Shown here piece by piece: positions 16,350 to 24,539 of a stretch of DNA of 64,000 nucleotides. The stretch spans positions 1 to 64,000 of the forward strand of contig CASFPE010000003.1 of the NCBI GenBank assembly GCA_949296575.1, given 5' to 3'. The stretch comes from an uncultured Bacteroides sp. (GTDB taxonomy: Bacteria; Bacteroidota; Bacteroidia; Bacteroidales; Bacteroidaceae). The notes below the pieces were generated by a model, which was given only the letters and a program-made list of their open reading frames with translations, was not told where the DNA came from and ran no database searches. The position numbers and the translations under genes are program-made. Every line of letters starts with the position of its first letter. Positions within the stretch are counted from its first letter, which is position 1.

Positions 16350-16787
16350 ATGAGAAATCCTGAGGTTGTATGGGAACGCATGGGCAATATTCTGCGTTAT
16401 TCTACTGATATTTGGTATTCTTTGTTGGTGACCCTGGGTGTTGTCAATGTTATGTTAGGCACATTGTTGCATGGCGATGTTGCGTTACAGATCTTGACAT
16501 GGAGCGGGTGGACTATTATTGTCCTCCTTGTGCTGCGGGCTAGCGTGCTTTTCTTCAACAAGAAGTATGAGCCAAAAGCTGGCATTGGATCACGTGCGTA
16601 CAAGTTGCGGAGATGGATGGCTGGGCTATTTCTCCCTGTCATGATTCTGCAAGTATTCGGAAACTTTTTTGTTGAATTGAAACTTGTCGCAGAAATAGCT
16701 GCATACGTTTATATCGTTGCAATTATTGCGGTGGAGGCGTACAATATCGCTATGAACAATAAGAAAAACAAACTTTCTGCCGCATGA
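16350..16787 (+). CDS. Four-helix membrane protein of unknown function
   Basis: A 145-residue protein with about four hydrophobic segments (roughly residues 18-40, 46-68, 88-108 and 115-133) and short charged ends; the C-terminus is NNKKNKLSAA. I do not recognise the family. It is less GC-rich than its neighbours and lies directly after the conserved structured element, in the position that the peptide precursor has in the other copy. It has its own strong terminator. It lies between the two copies of the regulator module. Confidence 0.8.
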   Translation: MRNPEVVWERMGNILRYSTDIWYSLLVTLGVVNVMLGTLLHGDVALQILTWSGWTIIVLLVLRASVLFFNKKYEPKAGIGSRAYKLRRWMAGLFLPVMILQVFGNFFVELKLVAEIAAYVYIVAIIAVEAYNIAMNNKKNKLSAA

Positions 16788-16792
16788 ATAGA

Positions 16793-16834
16793 AAGCAAGC
16801 CGGGACACGCGGCAAAGCATCCCGGCTTGCTTTT
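16793..16834 (+). terminator. Rho-independent terminator
   Basis: Perfect 13-bp stem (16793-16805 with 16820-16832), 14-base loop, and a T run at 16831-16834, just after the membrane-protein stop. Confidence 0.88.
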
Positions 16835-16869
16835 CCAAAAACAGAATACAAATACATAACAACCATAAT

Positions 16870-17481
16870 ATGAAGACTAAGAAACCAACTGCCGTTGCCG
16901 CCTGCCTGATGCTGTGCCTGCTATTCTTTTCCTGCACTTTTGCCAACCTTCCCGGCTTTTATTCCGGCTACAAACTGTTGACAGACGAGCAGAAAGCAAG
17001 GGTCGTCCGCTGCGACCGTCCCATTGAAGAATTGGAAAACGACGGCAATGTGTATGTGGTGGACACGGCGCAGATGCGGGCTTACCTTCAAAGGCACGAC
17101 AGCGTGATGGTGTATGACTGGGGAGTCAACTGCCATTCCGAGCATTGCATTTCCCTCCCTTTGTTTGAATCGCTGTGCAAAAGCCACGGGCTTACGCCCT
17201 GCATCGTCAAGGAATACTTCCAGTTGGATTCGCTTCCTTCCCGCGAGAAGGTGGTTTCACCCATCCTGTTCATCGACAAAAGCATGTACCGCACCGACTA
17301 TTGCAACAAATACACCAAGCGTTTCTACGGGCAGTTGACGGGGACAACGATGAAAGAGCGCGGCTACGGGCGCTTCCATTTGTTCGTGGAAGGAAGGTAT
17401 GTGGACACGTATGATGCCTGCACGGACGGCTTCGCGCCTTCCGCATTGAACTTTAAAAAACTGGAACCAACCGATAAATGA
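16870..17481 (+). CDS. Putative lipoprotein of unknown function
   Basis: A 203-residue exported protein. The N-terminus (MKTKKPTAVAACLMLCLLFFSC) is a lipoprotein signal with Cys22 as the likely lipidated residue. The mature part contains five or more cysteines, including a CHSEHC motif in DWGVNCHSEHCISLPLF, as well as SPILFIDKSMYRTDYC. The CxxxxC placement after a beta-strand-like VMVYDWGV recalls thioredoxin-like folds, but the spacing is not CxxC, so this is only a suggestion. It is followed 7 bp later by a probable outer-membrane barrel, likely in one operon. Confidence 0.8.
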   Translation: MKTKKPTAVAACLMLCLLFFSCTFANLPGFYSGYKLLTDEQKARVVRCDRPIEELENDGNVYVVDTAQMRAYLQRHDSVMVYDWGVNCHSEHCISLPLFESLCKSHGLTPCIVKEYFQLDSLPSREKVVSPILFIDKSMYRTDYCNKYTKRFYGQLTGTTMKERGYGRFHLFVEGRYVDTYDACTDGFAPSALNFKKLEPTDK

Positions 17482-17488
17482 CAATATC

Positions 17489-18187
17489 ATGAGAACAAGA
17501 TCATTCATCCTTATCGCCGCTTGCCTGATGCTCCTGCCGGGAACGATGGCGGACGCGCAGGAAACAAAAGCGCAGCAACAGCCGCCGCACAACATGGTGC
17601 GCATTGAGGGCGGTTATGCCTTGACGGGATTGAAGAAAGAGAACTTCTCGCCTTGGGGCAAGGATTATTACCGCCGGTTGAAGGGCGGCCCTGCCGTCAC
17701 GGCGGGTTACAGCCGTTTGTTGAAGCAAGGGCGGAAAAATGATTTCCTGTATTTGGGTGTGGAATACCGCCATTTGGACGTTTCGTCCGGGGAATACACG
17801 GTGAAGGAGGCGGGCAGCCTCGTGGAAGACCACGTGCGGCTGCACTACCTTGCCCCGCAAGCAACGTGGATATGGCAGTTTGCCAAGCAGTGGCGCACGC
17901 ACATCGGCGCGGGTTTGGGCTATGCCCTCTACAACAACAACGGAAAGAAGGACGGCGCGGCTTGCGTGACGAACGCGCACGGCCTTGGGATGAACATTGA
18001 TGTGCATTTGGAATGGATGGCGGGCGATCGGTTCAGCATCACGGCAGGCTTGGAGGCCGTGACGGGCTGGTACTGGAACTTGCGCCGGAAGCAAGGGGGC
18101 GTGTCGGAGAAAATCCGCCTGAACGACGATTACGATTTCTCGCCCACTTACGGCGGCTTCATGGCGGGTTTCCGCTATTATTGGTGA
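17489..18187 (+). CDS. Probable outer-membrane beta-barrel protein
   Basis: A 232-residue protein with a signal peptide ending near ADAQ (MRTRSFILIAACLMLLPGTMADAQ). The mature sequence is rich in alternating aromatic/polar strands (VTAGYSRLL, FLYLGVEYRHLDV, THIGAGLGYALY) and ends with FMAGFRYYW; a C-terminal aromatic residue is typical of outer-membrane barrels. It resembles TraO-like small porin-fold proteins, but no conjugation genes are near. It forms an operon with the preceding lipoprotein and ends at a terminator. Confidence 0.8.
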   Translation: MRTRSFILIAACLMLLPGTMADAQETKAQQQPPHNMVRIEGGYALTGLKKENFSPWGKDYYRRLKGGPAVTAGYSRLLKQGRKNDFLYLGVEYRHLDVSSGEYTVKEAGSLVEDHVRLHYLAPQATWIWQFAKQWRTHIGAGLGYALYNNNGKKDGAACVTNAHGLGMNIDVHLEWMAGDRFSITAGLEAVTGWYWNLRRKQGGVSEKIRLNDDYDFSPTYGGFMAGFRYYW

Positions 18188-18215
18188 AACACAGAAGTAA
18201 ATCAATACACTCTCT

Positions 18216-18257
18216 GCCCTCTGCCGATGCGAATCGCCGGAGGGCAACCCTTTTCTT
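18216..18257 (+). terminator. Probable terminator
   Basis: GCCCTC at 18216-18221 pairs with GAGGGC at 18240-18245, enclosing a CGAT-GCGA-ATCG hairpin, with a T-rich tail from 18251. It lies 28 bp after the barrel gene stop. Confidence 0.6.
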
Positions 18258-18360
18258 CAACAGATATGGGGGCAAGAGCATGGGATGCATATTATGCACC
18301 ACAAACGTGAATAAACGTGAAAATTCGGGGGGGGGTAAAAACCGTTTTCTTGATAAATGT

Positions 18361-18391
18361 TTTGTGTTGTTAAGCGCAGCCGTTATATTTG
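18361..18391 (+). promoter_or_regulatory. Promoter of the intact TPR-HTH regulator
   Basis: TTTG at 18361-18364, 19 bp, TATATTTG at 18384-18391. Its layout matches the copy-1 promoter at 14568, although surrounding bases differ. Confidence 0.7.
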
Positions 18392-18421
18392 CAATCGGGA
18401 TTTGTAAAAAATGAATAAGTC

Positions 18422-19783
18422 ATGAATAGATTCCTATCCTTTACATATAGGTTCGTTTTATTGTTTCTTTTTTTGTTTCCTGCTTGCAGCAACCGTCAGC
18501 AGGAAGTGCAGGAACTCTTTGTACGTGCTGCGCAGTGGGAGGAGTCAGGCCGTCCCGATTCTGCATTGGTGGACTACCGCCGCGTGCTGCTATTGTTGGA
18601 GGAGAGGGACGATGCGGAGTCCGAAGCCCGTGCCCACGCCAAGGCAGGCGAACTCTTGTTCAAGCATTCCCTCTACGATTTTTCTTTGGAAGAATACCGG
18701 CAGGCATGCGTCCCTGCCGCCCGTTTGGCAGACAAGGCATTGCTGTCGGCCTCCTTGCGCGGCATGGCGAAGAACTATTGGATGAAGGATTCCATGCGAC
18801 GGGCGGACGAATGCTTCCGCCGGGCGTTGCAGCGCGTCGAGCAGATTACGGACTCGCAAGAGGTTGGGGCATTGTATAATAATGTGGCAATGCATCATTT
18901 TTTTCAAAGCACTTATGCAGATGCCTTGCGCATGAGCCGCCTTTCCCTCCAGTATGCGCCGGACGACACGATGCTTCACCGTAGCTACCTCTTGCGGGGC
19001 CACATTTGCAAGGCGACGGGGCAATACGATTCTGCGGCTTATTATTACCATCAGTGCGTGGGCTTCCCGGATATTTACATAAGGGGTGGTGCCTTGTTGT
19101 CATTGATGCGCCTCTACGAACAGTTGGGCGACACGCTTCAGGCGGATGCCTACTCCAAGCAATATCATTTGCGATTGGACACGATTGTGCATCGTGAGCG
19201 CACGGATGAGATGTCGTCGGCCTACTTGCGCCAAGCTGTGCAGGAAGCGGCAAGTGCAAATGATTCCGCAAAAGGATGGTGGGCAGGGATGCTTGTATTC
19301 CTTTTGGCGGGTGCAGGTGCATATTTTGTGTGGCGCAGGCGGAAGCGCAGGCTCATGCGTGCCTTGCGCCAGGCCAAGCGGCAGGAGCAGGCGCTCGGCA
19401 ACTGCTGGCAGGCGTTCCAAAATAGCCGCACTTACCAGAAGATTTGCCAATTGCAGGAGGAGGAAGCAGGCAACTTGCGCAGCAAACAGGCCGTGTCCGT
19501 CGCCTTTTCCCACGAGGAGCAGGAGGCATTGGCCGCAGAAGTGTCAGCCGCCTGTCCCGATTGGGTGGCGCAGCTTCGCCGTGCATGCCCGTCGCTGTCT
19601 GAGCAGGAAATCCTTTATTGCTGCTTGGCGGGGCGGTTGGGTTTGTCGAACTTCTGCATCGAGCGGTGCATGAATCTGGCCACCGGCAGCGCACGCCAGC
19701 ACAAACAGCGCATCAAAAAGAAGCTGGAGACTTCCAAAGAGGGTCAAAAGCTGTGGAAACAAATATTCCACAAAAACGGCTGA
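18422..19783 (+). CDS. Membrane-anchored TPR sensor with C-terminal HTH domain
   Basis: A 453-residue regulator. Order: lipobox-like signal (FLFPAC, Cys22); TPR-type helical repeats to about residue 270 (AQWEESGRPDSALVDYRRVL, AYYYHQCVGFPDIYIRGGALLSL); a membrane helix near 280-300 followed by positive charges; a Gln/Glu-rich coiled coil (RALRQAKRQEQALGNC); and a C-terminal domain (about 365-453) with SLSEQEILYCCLAGRLGLSNFCIERCMNLATGSARQHKQRIKKKL, like LuxR-type or sigma region 4 helix-turn-helices. It probably senses an extracytoplasmic signal and regulates the adjacent DUF3244 and peptide genes. A lipobox plus a later membrane helix is unusual; the N-terminal segment may instead be a plain signal or anchor. 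Confidence 0.88.
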   Translation: MNRFLSFTYRFVLLFLFLFPACSNRQQEVQELFVRAAQWEESGRPDSALVDYRRVLLLLEERDDAESEARAHAKAGELLFKHSLYDFSLEEYRQACVPAARLADKALLSASLRGMAKNYWMKDSMRRADECFRRALQRVEQITDSQEVGALYNNVAMHHFFQSTYADALRMSRLSLQYAPDDTMLHRSYLLRGHICKATGQYDSAAYYYHQCVGFPDIYIRGGALLSLMRLYEQLGDTLQADAYSKQYHLRLDTIVHRERTDEMSSAYLRQAVQEAASANDSAKGWWAGMLVFLLAGAGAYFVWRRRKRRLMRALRQAKRQEQALGNCWQAFQNSRTYQKICQLQEEEAGNLRSKQAVSVAFSHEEQEALAAEVSAACPDWVAQLRRACPSLSEQEILYCCLAGRLGLSNFCIERCMNLATGSARQHKQRIKKKLETSKEGQKLWKQIFHKNG

Positions 19784-19855
19784 TTTTTCCACACGTTTCG
19801 GCCCGTTTCCCGTCATTTGTCACGCTTAAGGCCGAATTTGTCACGGGATAATCGC

Positions 19856-19885
19856 TTGCCGTTGCAAAATTATCCTCTATCTTTG
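19856..19885 (+). promoter_or_regulatory. Promoter of the DUF3244 gene
   Basis: TTG at 19856-19858, 19 bp, TATCTTTG at 19878-19885; the ATG is at 19910. Confidence 0.65.
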
Positions 19886-19909
19886 CGTTAAACAAAATCA
19901 ATAAAAACA

Positions 19910-20260
19910 ATGAAAAAAGTTATTTTATTCGCGATTACATTGTTCATGTGTCAGGGATTTGCCTTTTCGAGGAATCACACGGAACCGGAAAAGAAAGTAA
20001 TAATAATAAGTGGAGGTGCCTTGGTTAAGCCTGAAATGGTGGATGTGACCATCGGCAACAACACCTTAAAGGCCACGTTCCGCCAAGCGGTGGACGATGT
20101 GCGGGTGGTTGTTTCCGGCAAGATGGGCGAGGTGGTGTTTGAAGAAGAAATGGACGTGCAGCCCCTTGAACAATTGCCTGTTTATCTGCCCGACTACGAA
20201 GCAGGCACGTATCGTGTGGAAATCATCACGCCCGAAGGAGTGTTGGAAGGCGAATTTTAA
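19910..20260 (+). CDS. DUF3244-type small secreted protein
   Basis: A 116-residue exported protein with a clear signal peptide (MKKVILFAITLFMCQGFAFS). The mature region is one small beta-sandwich-like domain of the DUF3244 type, ending PVYLPDYEAGTYRVEIITPEGVLEGEF. The family occurs in Bacteroidales beside TPR-HTH regulators, as here; no activity is known. Its own promoter and terminator suggest that it is a separate unit, perhaps the target or ligand of the upstream sensor. A truncated copy remains at 16097. Confidence 0.82.
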   Translation: MKKVILFAITLFMCQGFAFSRNHTEPEKKVIIISGGALVKPEMVDVTIGNNTLKATFRQAVDDVRVVVSGKMGEVVFEEEMDVQPLEQLPVYLPDYEAGTYRVEIITPEGVLEGEF

Positions 20261-20331
20261 TGTTTCACTTGCAAACAATTCAGTTTATGGAATGTTTGAA
20301 TAAATTGGGCAAGAACAACTTCAGCCCGTGT

Positions 20332-20369
20332 GGCTGCACCGCATTTGTCGGTTTGGCCGTGCAGCCTTT
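20332..20369 (+). terminator. Probable terminator after the DUF3244 gene
   Basis: Perfect 8-bp stem GGCTGCAC (20332-20339) with GTGCAGCC (20359-20366), followed by TTTG. The poly-T run is short. Confidence 0.55.
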
Positions 20370-20399
20370 GCCTTAAATAATAAGGTGCATAAACTGAAC

Positions 20400-20490
20400 C
20401 GGCAGGAACCGGGAAAGAACCTTTCCGCCCGTCCTGCCGATGGGAATCGTTGCCTTGCAACTCTACACAATTGCAAAGGTAGCGGTTTCC
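20400..20490. other. Conserved structured intergenic element, copy 2
   Basis: The 8-bp outer stem (20400-20407 with 20432-20439) and inner GGAAAG/CTTTCC stem (20412-20417 with 20421-20426) are conserved with 16202-16241, as is the TTGCAA hairpin and the minus-strand TACCTTTG. It lies about 40 bp before the peptide precursor gene and is the likeliest site of transcriptional control for it. Confidence 0.5.
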
Positions 20491-20531
20491 AAAGGGGAAG
20501 GGAGTTTTTACAACTTTTATTTATATAAATT

Positions 20532-20771
20532 ATGAATGCGAAAGAAGTTATGCAAAAGAATGTCCTTCTTGCTTTGAAAGGCGAAGAAGTGTTGCAAGAG
20601 TTTGAAATGGTGGAACTGAAAGGTGGAAACTCTCCCGGAGGAGATATTGAAGGGAAAGGGGCTGATGTCCTCTGCCCAAATATAGTGTGTCCGGGTGAAA
20701 CGAACTTAGGCGATGACTGCAAGCCGATCATAATACCACCAATCAATAATATTAAGATTTGCGGTATTTGA
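20532..20771 (+). CDS. Probable RiPP precursor peptide, GG-Bacteroidales type
   Basis: A 79-residue peptide without a Sec signal. Residues 1-32 look like a leader: charged MNAKEVMQKN, then LKGEEVLQEFEMVELKGG, ending in a double glycine (31-32) of the kind cut by C39 peptidases. The predicted core (33-79) has glycine-rich NSPGGDIEGKG, then four cysteines (48, 53, 63, 77) in CPNIVCPG, DDCKPIIIPP and IKICGI. It is followed by a radical SAM maturase and a C39-peptidase exporter, the context described for GG-type Bacteroidales natural-product precursors. The modification and final structure are unknown. It is separated from the maturase gene by a perfect 30-bp palindrome. Confidence 0.8.
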   Translation: MNAKEVMQKNVLLALKGEEVLQEFEMVELKGGNSPGGDIEGKGADVLCPNIVCPGETNLGDDCKPIIIPPINNIKICGI

Positions 20772-20781
20772 TTTTGAGTTT

Positions 20782-20811
20782 TTTCGGGTACGCCAATTGG
20801 CGTACCCGAAA
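20782..20811. promoter_or_regulatory. Perfect 30-bp intercistronic palindrome
   Basis: Fifteen bp on each side of the centre 20796/20797 pair perfectly, starting TTTCGGG and ending CCCGAAA. It lies 10 bp after the precursor stop. No T run follows, so it is more likely an RNA-stabilising or partial-termination hairpin that keeps precursor mRNA in excess over maturase mRNA. Confidence 0.75.
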
Positions 20812-20842
20812 CTAAAACTAATATGTAAATTAAGAAGATACC

Positions 20843-22153
20843 ATGAAGACAAGCCGATACAACTATATCATCCACAACAACGGGCAGTTGCTTTGCTTCA
20901 ACGCCTTGTCGAGGGCGTATTTCTACATGCGCCCGGAGATGGAGCATTATTTGGACGAAGTGCTGGCTCGCCCGGATGACTACAAGGAAAAGCTTCCGTC
21001 GTTCTACCAAAAGCTGTCGCAAGGATGGTTCATCGTGGACGAGACGGTGGACGAACTGGAGGTCATCCGCAAGCTGCACCGCGAGGCGTGCGATGCGAAG
21101 GATTACAACCTCACCATCCTCCCCACCTTGGGGTGCAACTTCCGCTGCTGGTATTGCTACGAAGAACATGCGAATGCCCGGCCGATGAGCGACGAAGTGG
21201 TGGGGCGCGTCCGCAAGTGCATTGCCCGGATTGTGGAAGACAAGGAAACGCGTTCCCTGAACTTGACGTGGTTTGGCGGGGAGCCGTTCTTGCTTTTCCA
21301 AAAAATCATCGCTCCGCTGAACACGTATGCCAAGACGCTTTGCCGGGACAGGGGCATCCGCTTCTCCTCGTCGGCCACGACCAATGGGTATTTAATCAAC
21401 GAAACTGTGGCGCGGCAGTTGGCGGAACTGTGCATCAACCATTTCCAAATCACCTTGGACGGCGACCGCACGCACCACGACCGCACGCGGGTGGCCAAGG
21501 AGGGGTCGTCGTTTGACACCATCCTGCATAACGTGAACCTCATCTGCCGGGAAAATTCGGAGGCGGAGGTGCTGCTCCGCTTCAACTATGAGGCCGGCAA
21601 CTTCCTGCCGGAGCAAATAGCCCGGCAAGTGGCGGAGCGCGTTGGGAAGACCCATCGGAAGCGAATCCGCTTCATCTTCCGCAAGGTGTGGCAAGCCGAG
21701 GAAGTGCCGGACGTGAGGGCGAAGGTGCAGGAACTGATTCGCCTGCTGAAAGCGGAAGGCTTTGATTATGCCTACGGGTATGAGTTGGTGACAGATTATA
21801 CTTCCTGCTATGCAGCCCGCAAGCACTCTATTGTCATCACGCCGGACGGCTTGGTGGGCAAATGCACGGCGAGGACTGATTTTGCGCAATATGCGGCGGG
21901 GCGGTTAGGCGAAGACGGGCGCATCGTGTGGAAAGAGGCAGGCGCATCGCTGAACGACATTTATGCCACGCCGCTGTTTGAGAACGAGATGTGCCTGTCG
22001 TGCAAGAAGCTGCCCCTGTGCATCGGGATGTGTCCCAAAATCATCAGCCCGGAGGGCAAGATACCTCCTTTGGATTATGCCTGCCCGCACAAGGACAAGC
22101 AGTTTGATTGGGGCGACCTGATAGCGGGTTATTGCCGGATGCGGGATGCCTGA
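20843..22153 (+). CDS. Radical SAM/SPASM peptide maturase
   Basis: A 436-residue radical S-adenosylmethionine enzyme. The N-terminal 85 residues resemble a peptide-recognition region (YNYIIHNNGQLLCFNALSRAYFYM). The [4Fe-4S]-SAM motif is CNFRCWYC, followed by a WFGGEP strand. The C-terminal SPASM region carries auxiliary-cluster cysteines in SCYAARK, GKCTARTD, MCLSCKKLPLCIGMCPK and YACPHKD. Enzymes of this class install crosslinks or epimerise residues in precursor peptides; the likely substrate is the peptide encoded just upstream. The stop codon lies in the centre of a perfect palindrome. Assignment to a peptide maturase is strong; the chemistry is unknown. Confidence 0.9.
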   Translation: MKTSRYNYIIHNNGQLLCFNALSRAYFYMRPEMEHYLDEVLARPDDYKEKLPSFYQKLSQGWFIVDETVDELEVIRKLHREACDAKDYNLTILPTLGCNFRCWYCYEEHANARPMSDEVVGRVRKCIARIVEDKETRSLNLTWFGGEPFLLFQKIIAPLNTYAKTLCRDRGIRFSSSATTNGYLINETVARQLAELCINHFQITLDGDRTHHDRTRVAKEGSSFDTILHNVNLICRENSEAEVLLRFNYEAGNFLPEQIARQVAERVGKTHRKRIRFIFRKVWQAEEVPDVRAKVQELIRLLKAEGFDYAYGYELVTDYTSCYAARKHSIVITPDGLVGKCTARTDFAQYAAGRLGEDGRIVWKEAGASLNDIYATPLFENEMCLSCKKLPLCIGMCPKIISPEGKIPPLDYACPHKDKQFDWGDLIAGYCRMRDA

Positions 22154-22164
22154 CAGGCATCCCG
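22142..22164. promoter_or_regulatory. Palindrome spanning the maturase stop codon
   Basis: CGGGATGCCTG (22142-22152) and CAGGCATCCCG (22154-22164) are perfect complements around the single base 22153. The maturase TGA is 22151-22153, at the hairpin tip. No T run follows. Confidence 0.75.
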
Positions 22165-22219
22165 TGGACAGGCGGGAATCATCGTTTGGAATTTGTATCA
22201 CTTTATAAACATTCAGATT

Positions 22220-24538
22220 ATGAGAGGGAAACGTTTTTGGGTAGCGGCGCTGGCAGGATGCTTGGCGGCGGCTGCGCATGCCTACAAGCTGGAAGGCACG
22301 TTGCAAGATGCGGCGCAACGCCCCGTGGAGTATGCCAACGTGCAACTGTTGGGCAGGGACTCATCGTTCGTGGCAGGCACGGTGTCCGACCGTCGGGGCG
22401 CATTCATGGTGGAAGCCGACGGGGGCGACTACTTGCTGCGCGTGTCGATGGTGGGCTATGCCACGGTGACAAGGGAGGTGAGGAATGTGGCCGGTGATGT
22501 GCGGCTTGGCACGATTGTGCTGGAAGAAGCGACCAATGAGTTGGACAGCATTACGGTGACGGCTCACCGCATCATTCGCCGCATCGACCGGCAGATTGCG
22601 TTTCCCGGCAAACTGGAAACGGAAAGTTCTGCCACGGCCTTGGAACTGCTGAAGAAAATGTCGCTTCCTTTGCTGAAAGTGGACGACGTGAACCGCAGCG
22701 TGAGCATGGTGACGGGGGGCAGCGTGCAGCTACGCATCAACGGGCGTCCCGCCACGGTGGAAGAAGCCGCCCGCATCCCTTCGAAAGATATTATCCGCAT
22801 TGAGTATCACGATAACCCCGGCGTGCGGATACAGGAAGAAGCCTTGGTGGACTTCATTGTGCGCCGACGGGAAGCCGGAGGGCAAGTAGTGGTCAACACG
22901 CGGAATGCCGTTCACTTGTGGTTCAGCGATGATGATGTGACTTTCAAGGTGAACCACGGGCATTCCGAATGGTCGGGCAACTACACGTTCTCTTATCGCG
23001 ACTATGACGATGCTTGGAATGAGACGACCTTGGACTATACAACGCCGGAAGGCGAGTTCAGCCAGAAGTTAGATGGCATTCCTTCGCCTTTCTATTATCA
23101 GACACATACTGTCGATTTGTCTTACAACTACACGAAGCCGGACAAGCGGATGCTGAACGTGCTTTACAGAGGAACTTACCATCGGAACAATTCATTGGAC
23201 CGCGCCAATGTGACCTATTCCGAACACCCGGAATGGAACTATACGTTTGAAGACCGTGACAAAGATCCGTACAGTGTTTCTGCGTTGGATTTTTTCTATA
23301 AAGAGGAAATCGACAAGACCCAGCGTGTGTATGCCGACCTGTGGGGAAGCTACACGGACACGAAATATGACCGAGAATACATTTACCGCAGCATGGCGCA
23401 ACCCGATGCGGGCGGCAGCTATGTGAACCACACGAAGGGGAAGAAATACAGCCTGATAGCCGAGGCGGATTATGAAAAGGAGTGGGACAAGGTGAAGCTC
23501 TATGCGGGCGGAAAGTACAGTTGGGGACATGCCGACAACCGCTACCGAGGAACAACCGTGGCCAACACCGAGATGACCAATTCCGACCTTTATCTCTACT
23601 CCCAACTGACGGGACGCTACAAGAAGCTGTCGTACCAAGTGGGCGTGGGCGTGTCGTATGCTTATTTTGACGAAGGGGGGGAGGGGTACAAGTTTTGGAC
23701 GTTCCGTCCTTCTGCCTCCTTGAACTACCAGCAGACGGAGACGGGCGGATGGATGTTCCGCTACGATTTCCGAAGTTTGCCGAGCATTCCTTCGCTTTCC
23801 AGCCTCAGTGATGTGGAGCAAGACGTGGATCCATTGGTGGTCAGCCGGGGAACACCGGGCTTGAAACCGTACCGTTATTATGCAAATGCGATGATGGCGG
23901 GCTATGTGCATCCGAAAGTGACAGTCTATTGGGGCGGTGAGCATTATTATTATGACAATGTAATTATGACAAGCATGTGGTGGGACGATGCGCGGGGCAA
24001 GTTTGTTTCCGCGCCTGAAAACCAGAAACATTATCAGACAGCGAGGGCTTTTGCCGGCCTGCAATGGCAGGTGGTGAAAGATGTGTTCAACCTCTCGTTC
24101 TATGGGATGGCAGGCTGGATGGAGAGCAAGGGGAACAATTTCCGCCATACTTATACGAGCCTTTACGGACGGGTCTCGGCAGATTTTTATTGGAAAGGAT
24201 GGAACTTGGGCGTAAGTGCGCACAACCGCTTCCACAGCCTTTGGGGAGAAAGCCTGAGTTATGGGGAATGGCCGGGCTATGGTTTCTCTGGTGGTTACCG
24301 CTACAAAGACTGGTACTTCGGCCTTTATGCCTGGGGGCCGTTCACAGATGCGGCAAGTTATTATAGCGAGTCCCTTCGGGAAGTGTATCGGAGAAAGTCG
24401 TGGCGCTACATCGGGCAGTCATCCCCCATTTACATGTTGCAAATCAACTGGAACTTCAACTGGGGCAGGAAGTCGCAAGCCGGGAAGAAAACAATCAACA
24501 ACAGCGATTCCGATACCGGCATCTTGAGGGCGAACTGA
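22220..24538 (+). CDS. Outer-membrane beta-barrel protein, TonB-receptor-like
   Basis: A 772-residue protein with a signal peptide (MRGKRFWVAALAGCLAAAAHA), then a carboxypeptidase-regulatory-like domain (YKLEGTLQDAAQRPVEYANVQLLG to about residue 95), a plug-like segment (ALELLKKMSLPLLKVDDV, VQLRINGRPATVEEAARIPSKDIIRIEYHDNPG) and a long barrel rich in WxxNYTFSYRDYDD-type strands. It belongs to the outer-membrane-barrel group often annotated in Bacteroidetes as TonB-dependent receptor-like. Placed between maturase and exporter, it may release the peptide through the outer membrane or act in immunity or reuptake. The ATG at 22220 is chosen because the signal peptide starts there. Confidence 0.82.
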   Translation: MRGKRFWVAALAGCLAAAAHAYKLEGTLQDAAQRPVEYANVQLLGRDSSFVAGTVSDRRGAFMVEADGGDYLLRVSMVGYATVTREVRNVAGDVRLGTIVLEEATNELDSITVTAHRIIRRIDRQIAFPGKLETESSATALELLKKMSLPLLKVDDVNRSVSMVTGGSVQLRINGRPATVEEAARIPSKDIIRIEYHDNPGVRIQEEALVDFIVRRREAGGQVVVNTRNAVHLWFSDDDVTFKVNHGHSEWSGNYTFSYRDYDDAWNETTLDYTTPEGEFSQKLDGIPSPFYYQTHTVDLSYNYTKPDKRMLNVLYRGTYHRNNSLDRANVTYSEHPEWNYTFEDRDKDPYSVSALDFFYKEEIDKTQRVYADLWGSYTDTKYDREYIYRSMAQPDAGGSYVNHTKGKKYSLIAEADYEKEWDKVKLYAGGKYSWGHADNRYRGTTVANTEMTNSDLYLYSQLTGRYKKLSYQVGVGVSYAYFDEGGEGYKFWTFRPSASLNYQQTETGGWMFRYDFRSLPSIPSLSSLSDVEQDVDPLVVSRGTPGLKPYRYYANAMMAGYVHPKVTVYWGGEHYYYDNVIMTSMWWDDARGKFVSAPENQKHYQTARAFAGLQWQVVKDVFNLSFYGMAGWMESKGNNFRHTYTSLYGRVSADFYWKGWNLGVSAHNRFHSLWGESLSYGEWPGYGFSGGYRYKDWYFGLYAWGPFTDAASYYSESLREVYRRKSWRYIGQSSPIYMLQINWNFNWGRKSQAGKKTINNSDSDTGILRAN

Positions 24539-24539
24539 C

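Larger units (their letters stand above)
18482..20500 (+). repeat. Direct duplication, copy 2 (partner 14680-16300)
   Basis: Intact copy of the regulator / DUF3244 / hairpin-element module. It carries a complete DUF3244 gene and terminator that copy 1 lacks. Confidence 0.9.

Noticed and set aside
20287-20376. 29-codon ORF (MECLNKLGKNNFSPCGC...) as a second cysteine-containing peptide
   Set aside because: Its 3' half coincides with the terminator-like hairpin at 20332-20366, there is no leader or GG motif, and it is not flanked by its own processing signals.
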